NCBI GenBank assembly: GCA_965603125.1
Contig: CBFDBU010000018.1
Coordinates: 1-58,090 of the forward strand
Source: JAJRTA01 sp965603125
Lineage (GTDB): Bacteria > Zixibacteria > MSB-5A5 > GN15 > FEB-12
Reading direction: 5' to 3'
Length of the DNA: 58,090 bases
Below are positions 29,342-36,737 of this stretch, in pieces. Every line of letters begins with the position of its first letter. Position 1 is the first letter of the stretch. The position numbers and the translations under genes were made by a program. Under the pieces are notes generated by a model. It did no database searches. It saw only the letters and a list, made by a program, of their open reading frames with translations, and was not told where the DNA came from.

Positions 29342-30142
29342 CTATGGAATCGGGATGTTGCTGTTTAGGCGATACTCGGTGTGGGGGCGTGAATCCGGCA
29401 GGACAGTAATGAATCGCCGTAGAGTGTCGTTGTTCGGCGTGTATATGATCTCCACATCGTGGACACCTACAGGAACGGTGTCAAAGGCGAAGTATCCGTC
29501 CTTGCCCGGGGTTATCGTTCTGGTCTGGGTGGCACCCGATCCGTTGGGAATGGTCAGGCGCACCATCACCGAATCTTTGTAGTCCACACCCGGCGGACTG
29601 CCGTCGAGGTCATAAACGTTACCGCTCACCTGATTAACGGTCAGGTCGGAAACAGTGTTGGCTAGTTTCTTTACAATCTCACCGGTGGTTACCGGTCCAC
29701 CGCACCCACCGCCTCCGGTCGTGGTTCCGAGCGATGTGATGGTGACACCGGCTTCGTAGCTGTATTCTCTCCCGAAAGCGTCGATCTTATGATCGTCGGT
29801 AATCTGTGAAAAGCGCTGCTTGATATACGGTCCGTTCCAGGTCGAGTAGCCACCCGGATTCTGCACCAGCGCGTCCAAATCAGGCGGCAACGCCCCAATG
29901 TCACCGACATAACCGAAATCACTACGCACCCCGTTGTTCTCAAGCTCCGGATTGCCGACAATGGCAAATGCCAGCGCGTTCAGTTCCTGTTTTGTTTCTT
30001 CGATCCGGGCCGTGTCGGCAATCATTCCCCCTGATCTGAGCGCCACGGTACTGAGAATGCCCGCGATAACAACCACCAGAATGACCTCGATCAGCGTGAA
30101 GCCGCACCAGCCGTTAATCTTATGAACAAATCTTCGCATCAT
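29342..30142 (-). CDS. GspG-like pseudopilin with C-terminal beta domain (third of four)
   Basis: The 266-residue protein has a prepilin cleavage site (WCG|FTLIEVILVVVIAGIL). The core repeats the cluster motifs RSDFGYVGDIGALPPDL and NPGGYSTWNGPYI and ends DAFGREYSYEAG. A Gly-rich linker (TTTGGGGCGGPV) leads into the added beta domain (SGNVYDLDGSPPGVDYKDS, then FDTVPVGVHDVEIIYTPNND). The domain is the type that follows CarboxypepD_reg folds on secreted proteins. Two adjacent ATGs at 30142 and 30139 are equally possible starts. It is 10 bases upstream of the gene at 29331 and 18 bases downstream of the stop at 30161. Confidence 0.85.
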   Translation of the reverse strand: MMRRFVHKINGWCGFTLIEVILVVVIAGILSTVALRSGGMIADTARIEETKQELNALAFAIVGNPELENNGVRSDFGYVGDIGALPPDLDALVQNPGGYSTWNGPYIKQRFSQITDDHKIDAFGREYSYEAGVTITSLGTTTGGGGCGGPVTTGEIVKKLANTVSDLTVNQVSGNVYDLDGSPPGVDYKDSVMVRLTIPNGSGATQTRTITPGKDGYFAFDTVPVGVHDVEIIYTPNNDTLRRFITVLPDSRPHTEYRLNSNIPIP

Positions 30143-30160
30143 ATAGTAATCCGTCGATCG

Positions 30161-31402
30161 TTAATTGCTGTACTCGACCTCAACCCAGACCTGAGTGCAA
30201 TACGCCGGGAAGCTGGAGTTCTGACCTCTCATCCGTACGCCGGCTTGCAGGTTGTTGATTTCTGTCCATGTCCAGGCCGCGCTGGTATTTGGGTTGGTGG
30301 TCCATTCCTCGCTATAGATCTCATATGATGTGGACAGTCCCTGATAGGTTCCCTGATAAGGGCTTCCGTGCGTGAATACGCAGAGCCTCACTCCACCCTG
30401 AGTATGTGCGCGCTTAGCCCTGGCGCAGACAGTCACCTTTGTAATCGAGCCTGAGGTGCCGCCGGGATCGTCGAGAGTATAGTAATCTGCGGCCCATTGA
30501 TTCGAGGCGCGTATCACCCTTGATGCATCATCATCGGCTATGATTTCATCCACGCACTGCCAGTTGTTGGAACAACCGGACCTGGTCAGGTTGGTCCGCC
30601 AGCCGGAACCGTCGGGGCGCAACGTATAGGTTCCCCCACCGCCTCCGCTGCCACCGGAGAAATACGCAGATGCGAACTTAAAGCTGACAGTGCTTTTATG
30701 TCTCGGCAGAATTGTCACGTATCGAAGTAGCGTGTCGACGTTGGGCGTGTAGATGAGCCTGAGCGGATGCGTCCCCACCGGTAGTGAGTCGAGCGTGAAC
30801 GACCCGGACGAATCCGGCGAGTATGTCTTGGTGATGGTGCTCCCACTGCCGTTTGGAATTGTGACTTTGATATCGACGGAATCAGTGTAGACCGTGCCGG
30901 GGACGGAGTCGTTGGCGTCGGTGATCGTTCCGTTCAGCGTGTTGAGAGTGTAGTCGGTCACGGCGTCGGCTATCTTCCCGGTAATGCTGCCGCCGCTGCC
31001 GGTGGAAGTGATTGTCAGCCCGCCGGTGTACGTGTAAGGCATGCCCCATTCATCCATCTTGAAACCGGTCGAGTCATGCAGGAGCCCGGGGTCGATATAG
31101 GGACCGTCCCAGGTGCCATACCCGCCGGGATTCCGGTAAAGCGCCTGCAGGTCGGTCGGGAAAGCGCCGATGTCGCCGACGTAGCCGAAGTCCGACCGGC
31201 GGCCACCGCTGGTAAGCGACGGATCACCCACGATAGCCCTGGCCAGCATCTCCATCTCACGCTCGGTTTTTGTCTGGCGGGCATGCTGAACAACCACCGT
31301 CATGGACTGCATCGCCACTGCCATCAGGACGGCCGCCACGATGATTACCACCGTCAATTCCATCAGGCCGAAACCGCCTTCTCTGTGCCGTGATCGCTTC
31401 AT
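30161..31402 (-). CDS. GspG-like pseudopilin with extra C-terminal domain (second of four)
   Basis: The 413-residue protein is the largest of the set. The signal reads G|FGLMELTVVIIVAAVL (Glu at +5). It has the shared core (RSDFGYVGDIGAFPTDL, NPGGYGTWDGPYI, DEWGMPYTYTGG) and the shared beta domain (NGTITDANDSVPGTVYTDS, LDSLPVGTHPLRLIYTPNVD). After a Gly-rich linker there is an additional module of about 150 residues, with five cysteines and the pieces NWQCVDEIIADDD, SITKVTVCARA, SAAWTWTEINNLQAG and YCTQVWVEVEY. It resembles jelly-roll domains found on metagenomic surface or tail proteins. It could form the tip of a pseudopilus. ATG 31402 is chosen; ATG 31420 is possible and overlaps the preceding stop. 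Confidence 0.83.
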   Translation of the reverse strand: MKRSRHREGGFGLMELTVVIIVAAVLMAVAMQSMTVVVQHARQTKTEREMEMLARAIVGDPSLTSGGRRSDFGYVGDIGAFPTDLQALYRNPGGYGTWDGPYIDPGLLHDSTGFKMDEWGMPYTYTGGLTITSTGSGGSITGKIADAVTDYTLNTLNGTITDANDSVPGTVYTDSVDIKVTIPNGSGSTITKTYSPDSSGSFTLDSLPVGTHPLRLIYTPNVDTLLRYVTILPRHKSTVSFKFASAYFSGGSGGGGGTYTLRPDGSGWRTNLTRSGCSNNWQCVDEIIADDDASRVIRASNQWAADYYTLDDPGGTSGSITKVTVCARAKRAHTQGGVRLCVFTHGSPYQGTYQGLSTSYEIYSEEWTTNPNTSAAWTWTEINNLQAGVRMRGQNSSFPAYCTQVWVEVEYSN

Positions 31403-31409
31403 GCGGGAC

Positions 31410-32171
31410 TCACCAGACATCATCGTAGTATTGGATATCGGCGTAGTGATTGCTTCCCGGATCAACATTAACCAGGCGCCTGATCGTGTCATTTGTCGGC
31501 ATATAGACGGCGGCAAGGGTGTGCAGGCCGATCGGTACGGAGTCAAACGCGAGAAACCCGTCCGCACGAGGGAAGCTGCTCCTGGTTGTTGTGCCGCCAA
31601 CGCCGTTGGGGTGCGTCAACAGGAGCTTCACGGAGTCTTTGTAGACGGCGCCGGGAGGACTGCCGTCCAGGTCCGTTATCACCGCCGATATGACGTTGGC
31701 GAGGAGATCGCCCGACGAGTTGGCTATTACACGTGTCAGGATGAAACCGCCGGCGGCGGAAGATATGGTCACACCGCCGGAGTAACTGTAGGCTTTGCCC
31801 CAGGCGTCCAGTTGGAACTCCGTCTCGGAGGCAACCGCGGAGGAGTAGAAATCGTCGTGGATATACGGCCCGTCCCACGTGCTGTAGCCGCCCGGATTCT
31901 GCACCAGGGCATCTAAGTTGACGGGCAGGGAGCCGACGTCGCCGACGTAACCATAGTCGGTTCTCTGTCCCCCCGACACCAGTTCCGGCCGTCCCGCAAC
32001 GGCCCGGGCCAATTGTCCCAGCTCCTGTCTGGTTTCTTCAATGCGGACGGCGTCGTTGACACCGGTCAATGATTTGACCGCAACGGTGACAATGATGCCC
32101 AGTATGACGATAACGACCAGCAACTCTATCAGCGAGTAGCCGTCACGGGGACTGATCGGGGGCAAGAGCAT
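31410..32171 (-). CDS. GspG-like pseudopilin with C-terminal beta domain (first of four)
   Basis: The 253-residue protein has a prepilin signal with Tyr at +1 (DG|YSLIELLVVIVILGIIV). The core again shows RTDYGYVGDVGSLPVNL, NPGGYSTWDGPYI and DAWGKAYSYSGG, and the C-terminal beta domain ends FDSVPIGLHTLAAVYMPTND. It is the promoter-proximal member, divergent from an Rrf2 gene at 32429 across about 257 bases. AAGGAG lies only two bases from the ATG. All four genes share the same order of modules and clearly arose by duplication. Prepilin peptidase and the secretion ATPase must be encoded elsewhere. Confidence 0.85.
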   Translation of the reverse strand: MLLPPISPRDGYSLIELLVVIVILGIIVTVAVKSLTGVNDAVRIEETRQELGQLARAVAGRPELVSGGQRTDYGYVGDVGSLPVNLDALVQNPGGYSTWDGPYIHDDFYSSAVASETEFQLDAWGKAYSYSGGVTISSAAGGFILTRVIANSSGDLLANVISAVITDLDGSPPGAVYKDSVKLLLTHPNGVGGTTTRSSFPRADGFLAFDSVPIGLHTLAAVYMPTNDTIRRLVNVDPGSNHYADIQYYDDVW

Positions 32172-32428
32172 GACTCCTTGTAATTGTGCACTACTCTTAC
32201 GATTATCGACAGAAGCGACCGACTGTTTTATCGGCGATTCCGGAAGGTCCGCCTAATCTGCCTCAGAGGCCGGCGTCTCCACCCAAAAAAAAGCCCGATC
32301 AGGTCAACTTTCCTATGGACTATTGGTGCCGGTGTTGGTATACTTGGCAAAGATGGAAAGATGGGGAGGTTATTCCTATCTTTATTTGGTTGGACGTAAA
32401 CACAAACCCCAATAACGGGAAGCCAGTC

Positions 32429-32839
32429 ATGAAGTTATCGCGAAAATCCGACTATGCTCTGCAAGCCGTTAGGCGCCTTGCTATTCTGCCGAAAGGCCAG
32501 CTCGGCTCCATCAGTTTCATTGCCGAAAGCGAATCCATTCCACGTGAGTTCCTGGCAAAAATCCTCAAGGACCTGACCCGAGGCGGCATCCTCGTCTCAT
32601 ACAAGGGTGTCAAGGGTGGTTACACCCTGGTTCGCGAGCCACGGGAAATCAGCTTCCTGGATGTTATCGAGGCCATTGACGGGCCGATCCATCTCAACTT
32701 GTGCACCGAGCCTGAAGGCTGCCGCTGCGAATTCTACGAAACCTGCGAGTTGCGCAGCTTCTGGGAGGCACAGGAAAGGAACTTCAAGAAGGCGCTCGCC
32801 CGGCAGCGTTTTGGCAAGTTCAGAAGAGGTCGCAAGTAG
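32429..32839 (+). CDS. Rrf2-family transcriptional regulator with four clustered Cys
   Basis: The 136-residue protein has a winged HTH (KLSRKSDYALQAVRRLAIL; IPREFLAKILKDLTRGGILVS read as IPREFLAKILKD and GGILVS) typical of IscR, NsrR and CymR relatives. Residues 90-105 carry NLCTEPEGCRCEFYETC, so C-x5-C-x-C-x5-C, similar in spacing to the C-x5-C-x5-C iron-sulfur site of IscR with one extra Cys. An Fe-S cluster sensing redox, iron or NO is likely but not shown. The ATG at 32429 starts with the family MKLSRKSDYAL; upstream residues are unlike the family. It is divergent from the pseudopilin run. Confidence 0.9.
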   Translation: MKLSRKSDYALQAVRRLAILPKGQLGSISFIAESESIPREFLAKILKDLTRGGILVSYKGVKGGYTLVREPREISFLDVIEAIDGPIHLNLCTEPEGCRCEFYETCELRSFWEAQERNFKKALARQRFGKFRRGRK

Positions 32840-32929
32840 GGCACGACACCGACCGGACGACTTCGACAGCGATGCCTGGGGATTGACCGGCGCAGTGTCC
32901 GGCCGTTGTGGCCTACTACTATGCTGCCC

Positions 32930-33406
32930 CTAGTCCACCGAAAAAAAAGACGAGGGCAATACGGCTCTTTTGCTATCGAGCGAGATTTCTCGGGATGCAC
33001 GGATCATAACATAGATTTCGTCCATGATCTTCTCTGGCATCATTTCCCGGAACTCAATTCGATCGTCTGTGGACGGGTTAACAAATTTCCTTTCAAGTCG
33101 CCCGGCAGTTGTCTTGTGAATGTCTGTGACTATAATCCCTGTTTCCTTAGGAAAGCAGCCAATACTGCCACCGGGTATGACGTAGAGAGCAGCTGACCAT
33201 ATTGAGTTCGACCTAACCCGCTCAACCTGTGAGGTCGGAAGAAAGTAGTAAGCGTATCCCTGCTCGTCCCGCCCGTTCAGCACCAATAGAAACTTGTCCT
33301 TGGGTACTGACTCCCAGATATAATAGTTCCTGCAAAAGAAGACGGCCCCAGGAATGAATCTCTTGTGAAACTGATCACGTAGTAGATTGGGGGGAAGTTC
33401 AATCAT
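32930..33406 (-). CDS. Putative toxin partner of Panacea antitoxin
   Basis: The 158-residue protein is not a family I recognise by name. It begins with a beta-rich segment (PGAVFFCRNYYIWESVPKDKF, split as PGAVFFCRNYYIWE and VPKDKF, then LLVLNGRD and YYFLPTSQ) that recalls the SH3-like barrel of PemK/MazF toxins, followed by an alpha-helical C-terminus. It starts six bases after the stop of a Panacea-domain gene. Panacea (DUF4065) proteins are antitoxins of diverse toxins, so this position makes it the likely toxin. The pair is AT-richer than its surroundings. The toxic mechanism is an inference from position and fold only. Confidence 0.6.
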   Translation of the reverse strand: MIELPPNLLRDQFHKRFIPGAVFFCRNYYIWESVPKDKFLLVLNGRDEQGYAYYFLPTSQVERVRSNSIWSAALYVIPGGSIGCFPKETGIIVTDIHKTTAGRLERKFVNPSTDDRIEFREMMPEKIMDEIYVMIRASREISLDSKRAVLPSSFFSVD

Positions 33407-33412
33407 CCAGCG

Positions 33413-33955
33413 CTACAGGCTATCCGTGAAATCGCGATCTTCCTGTTCGAGGCGCATGACCTCCATGGCTTCTCTATGGGCGTCTGGCTCATCGGCGAAA
33501 AACAGATCATAGTCGATAGGTTGATTACGTGTGCTACCTTTCCAGGCTTGGTGTTCATGAGTCCGTTTGGCTAGATCTAAGCTGCTCAGACTGCCGAAAT
33601 TCTTGGAGACGTCTTTGATGCAATCGATTTCGGCCTCAGAGAATACATCCATTCTTGCATCATCCGAGGTGCGAAAGACAGGATATCGAAAGGACGTGTC
33701 AGCGAAAACAGGATAGCCGGGAAGAGCATTGTCTTCAACTTGCTTGAGTAGATCATATGCCTTCGAAGGAACAGGCCCCAACTCCATGTTGATATAGGTA
33801 TCTCCCAGTATCGGCCTGCCACAAGCCAATAAGTATTGTCTGTCAACCAGGTATAAGAGCTTGACAGCCTTAAGCTTATCTACATCCCGAAACTGCCGGC
33901 AGAAGTACTGCAACAGCGACACAAACTTCTCTTCATCGAACTTGAATCTGATCAT
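33413..33955 (-). CDS. Panacea-domain (DUF4065) antitoxin
   Basis: The 180-residue protein shows the Panacea/SocA-like pattern: FDEEKFVSLLQYF, KAVKLLYLVDRQYL, and then GDTYINMELGPVPSKAYDLL. This domain neutralises a toxin encoded next to it in many toxin-antitoxin systems. The ATG at 33955 is preferred because AATGAGG lies nine bases upstream and the family starts near MIRFKFDEEKF; an ATG at 33970 is possible but abuts the palindrome below. Promoter and operator-like palindrome lie directly upstream, fitting autoregulation. It is co-directional with the gene at 32930. Confidence 0.85.
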   Translation of the reverse strand: MIRFKFDEEKFVSLLQYFCRQFRDVDKLKAVKLLYLVDRQYLLACGRPILGDTYINMELGPVPSKAYDLLKQVEDNALPGYPVFADTSFRYPVFRTSDDARMDVFSEAEIDCIKDVSKNFGSLSSLDLAKRTHEHQAWKGSTRNQPIDYDLFFADEPDAHREAMEVMRLEQEDRDFTDSL

Positions 33956-33970
33956 CCTCGGTAGCCTCAT

Positions 33971-33985
33971 TAGGTATGATACCTA
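33971..33985. promoter_or_regulatory. Perfect palindrome, likely operator of the TA pair
   Basis: TAGGTAT-C-ATACCTA is a perfect 7+1+7 palindrome (33971-33985, read on the minus strand). It lies just downstream of the -10 box and upstream of the antitoxin start, where binding by antitoxin or complex would block transcription. Confidence 0.6.
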
Positions 33986-33988
33986 GTC

Positions 33989-34018
33989 ATAATATACTCT
34001 ACGCGAAACACATGTCAA
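33989..34018 (-). promoter_or_regulatory. Sigma70 promoter of the TA pair
   Basis: A consensus TTGACA (34013-34018 on the minus strand) is followed by TATATT after 16 bases (33991-33996) or TATTAT after 18 bases (33989-33994). It sits directly upstream of the palindrome and antitoxin gene. Confidence 0.65.
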
Positions 34019-34197
34019 TAACCAATATCGGCTAATTTGTAGCCAGAATTCGGGATTTAGCCGAAGCTTCTACGCTTCTTGCGCATCACAATTGGTCGAC
34101 ATCCTAATCTTTGAGATTTTCACTTCTCTCCTCGATTCTTCATTTGACAAACACCTGCCTGATGCCGGTTTGGGGCTTGTGCCGCCGTTTATTCTTG

Positions 34198-34206
34198 TGC
34201 TATATT
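34198..34206 (+). promoter_or_regulatory. Extended -10 promoter candidate of pdxS
   Basis: TGC-TATATT (extended -10, 34198-34206) lies about 150 bases upstream of pdxS. The leader behind it holds two GC-rich inverted repeats: GAGGCC...GGCCTC around 34230-34255 and GCCGGC...GCCGGC around 34273-34295. I see no known riboswitch. The gap 34019-34197 shows nothing else recognisable. Confidence 0.35.
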
Positions 34207-34354
34207 CCTTCTGGAAAACGAGCAAGGTGAGGCCGGAGGGTTTCCGGGCCTCATGTCCGTCTTGAGATAACCGCCGGCTCGTTTGCGCCGGCTGCAACCA
34301 GCGGTAGCCTGGCGGTGTTCAAGACAATGAAGGAGTTATTTTAGGAGGCCTGAG

Positions 34355-35239
34355 ATGGTTGATTTTGGTGATAAGCAGCACAAGGTGAAGGTAGGCCTGG
34401 CCGAGATGCTCAAGGGTGGTGTGATTATGGACGTAATCTCCGCCGAGCAGGCCAGGATTGCCGAGCAGTGCGGGGCTGTTGCGGTCATGGCGCTGGAACG
34501 CGTGCCCTCGGACATAAGGGCCGACGGCGGCGTGGCGCGCATGGCCGATCTGGACATTATCGAAGAAATCCAGAAGGCGGTGACAATTCCGATCATGGCC
34601 AAGTGCCGTATCGGGCATTTCGCCGAGGCCAGGGTGCTGGAGACGCTGGAAATCGATTTCATCGACGAATCGGAAGTCCTCACCCCCGCCGATCACAAGT
34701 ACCACGTGGACAAGTGGGATTTCAAGGTTCCGTTTGTCTGTGGTTGCCGCAACTTGGGCGAGGCACTCAGGCGCATTTCGGAAGGGGCGGCGATGATTCG
34801 CACCAAGGGCGAAGCGGGAACGGGCGACGTATCGGAGGCCGTCAAGCATCTGCGCGAGATCGGATCCGCCATGAAAGCTCTCACGGTTCTCCCCCGGGAC
34901 GAGCTTTATGGCGCAGCCAAGGAACACCGGGTTTCGATTGACCTGGTTCGGATGGTTGCCAAGACCGGCAAGCTGCCGGTGCCGAATTTCGCAGCCGGCG
35001 GTCTGGCCACACCCACCGACGCCGCCCTGTGCATGTACCTCGGCGCCGAGGCGGTCTTCGTCGGCTCCGGCATCTTCAAGTCGGACAACCCGGAGAAACG
35101 GGGCAAGGCGATTGTCGCCGCCACCACTCACTATCGTGACACGGCCATTGTGGCGGAAGCGTCACGAGGGCTGGGCGGCGCCATGAAGGGAATCCAGGTT
35201 GAGTCGATCCCCGAAGAGGACCTGTTGCACACGAGGTAG
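34355..35239 (+). CDS. pdxS: Pyridoxal 5'-phosphate synthase, synthase subunit
   Basis: The 294-residue TIM-barrel protein matches PdxS throughout: GGVIMDVISAEQARIAE, VMALERVPSDIRADGGVARM, MAKCRIGHFAEA, and the C-terminal GLATPTDAALCMYLGAEAVF (split here: GLATPTDAALCM and YLGAEAVF). The active-site lysines lie in AKCR and RTKGEAGTGD. It makes PLP from ribose 5-phosphate, glyceraldehyde 3-phosphate and ammonia. The glutaminase PdxT, usually the next gene, is absent here; the next gene is a purine permease. PdxS can use free ammonia, or pdxT lies elsewhere. A GGAGG ribosome-binding site precedes the ATG. Confidence 0.97.
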   Translation: MVDFGDKQHKVKVGLAEMLKGGVIMDVISAEQARIAEQCGAVAVMALERVPSDIRADGGVARMADLDIIEEIQKAVTIPIMAKCRIGHFAEARVLETLEIDFIDESEVLTPADHKYHVDKWDFKVPFVCGCRNLGEALRRISEGAAMIRTKGEAGTGDVSEAVKHLREIGSAMKALTVLPRDELYGAAKEHRVSIDLVRMVAKTGKLPVPNFAAGGLATPTDAALCMYLGAEAVFVGSGIFKSDNPEKRGKAIVAATTHYRDTAIVAEASRGLGGAMKGIQVESIPEEDLLHTR

Positions 35240-35308
35240 CCGGAATGGGCCGCCACGACAGTAACAACCGCTGCCCGGTGAAGGGCGCCGCAGGTGAGGA
35301 GTCCGGTA

Positions 35309-36619
35309 GTGATTGACTCGATCAGGCGGTACTTCCGGTTCGCGGAGTCGAGCACCGGCTTCAGGCAGGAGACAATCGCCGGCGCTACGACGTTTGTCAC
35401 GATGTCCTACATCATCGTGGTCAATCCGAAAATCCTCGAAGTGGCCGGTATCCCGTTCGGGCCGTCGATGGTGGCCACTGTTCTGGCCGCCTTTTTCGGG
35501 ACGCTGGCTATGGGCGTCTACGCGCGGCGTCCGTTCGCCATAGCTCCCTATATGGTCGAGAACGCTTTCATCGCCTACACTGTCGTTCAGGTGCTCGGTT
35601 ACAGTTGGCAGACGGCGCTGGGGGCGATTTTCATCGGGGGCGTCCTCTTTACCGCCATCACTGTGCTGGGCGTTCGACGTTGGCTGGCAGAATCAATCCC
35701 GCCGTCGCTGGCGATTGCCTTCGCGGTCGGCATCGGGCTGTTTCTCACATTTATCGGCTTGAACGTGACCGGCATTGTGGTCTTGGGCGTGGAGAACTCG
35801 CCGGTGCATGTCGGCAACCTGCAGAGCGGCGAGGTCTTGCTGGCCATAGGATGCTTCCTGCTGGTCAGTCTGCTTTTGATACGAAAGGTGAAGGGTGCGC
35901 TCCTGATCGGCATCCTTCTCGCCGCCGTGGCCGCCTTCATCACGGACATCGCTGACATCCCGGACGAGTGGGTCAGCATGCCACCCAGCCTGGCACCGAT
36001 ATTCCTTGAGCTTGATATCTCAGGGGCGCTACAATGGGGCTTCTTTTCCGTGATTCTGACCGTGCTGGTCATGGATTTCGTCGACACTACCGGCACTCTC
36101 CTCGGCCTGGCCTACAAAGCGAACCTGCTCGATGAGAAAGGCAACCTGCCCGAGATCGAGAAGCCGATGATTTGCGATTCGCTGGCGACGATTGTCGCTG
36201 CTCTGCTGGGGACGACTACTACGGGCACATATATCGAATCGGCTACCGGCATTGAGGCCGGGGGAAAATCCGGATTCGCTTCCGTTGTTACAGCTATGCT
36301 GTTTTTGCTGTCGCTCTTTTTTGCGCCCTTTCTCACGTCCGTCCCGGCCTGCGCCTACGGGCCGGTCCTGATCGTTGTGGGGTTGCTCATGCTTTCTCCC
36401 ATTGTCCACCTCAAGTACGACGACCTGACGGAAGCCATTCCGGCTTTCGGCGTCATCGTGTTGATGAGTTTCACGTACAACCTCGGGGTAGGCATCACCG
36501 GCGGTTTCGTCCTCTACCCGCTGATGAAGTTGTTTGCCGGGAGAGTCCGGGAGGTGCCGAGCGGCATGTGGTTTTTAGGCGGTCTTTCAGCTCTGTTTTT
36601 TGTGTTCTACCCGTACTGA
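35309..36619 (+). CDS. Purine (hypoxanthine/adenine/guanine) permease, AzgA-like NCS2
   Basis: The 436-residue integral membrane protein has about twelve to fourteen hydrophobic segments. Near the N-terminus it has the AzgA/PbuG pattern RQETIAGATTFVTMSYIIVVNP (read as RQETIAGATTFVTM and SYIIVVNP), then FGTLAMGVYARRPFAIAPYM. Later come FVDTTGTLLGLAYKAN and ATIVAALLGTTTTGTYIESATG, read in shorter parts. These motifs mark the NCS2 nucleobase-ascorbate group that takes up adenine, guanine and hypoxanthine with protons. The start is a GTG at 35309 with AGGAG seven bases upstream. An upstream GTG at 35294 is less likely. It sits between pdxS and purL, giving a purine context. Confidence 0.9.
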   Translation: MIDSIRRYFRFAESSTGFRQETIAGATTFVTMSYIIVVNPKILEVAGIPFGPSMVATVLAAFFGTLAMGVYARRPFAIAPYMVENAFIAYTVVQVLGYSWQTALGAIFIGGVLFTAITVLGVRRWLAESIPPSLAIAFAVGIGLFLTFIGLNVTGIVVLGVENSPVHVGNLQSGEVLLAIGCFLLVSLLLIRKVKGALLIGILLAAVAAFITDIADIPDEWVSMPPSLAPIFLELDISGALQWGFFSVILTVLVMDFVDTTGTLLGLAYKANLLDEKGNLPEIEKPMICDSLATIVAALLGTTTTGTYIESATGIEAGGKSGFASVVTAMLFLLSLFFAPFLTSVPACAYGPVLIVVGLLMLSPIVHLKYDDLTEAIPAFGVIVLMSFTYNLGVGITGGFVLYPLMKLFAGRVREVPSGMWFLGGLSALFFVFYPY

Positions 36620-36737
36620 GGAAAACACGACAACGCGTACCCGCGGCCTGAGTCGGTAAAGCGTGCCCGCCCCGTGTTCTCGATTGACCTCTCTTTGCGG
36701 CTGTCTTATATTCCCATCTCACGCTGAAGGAGATAAG

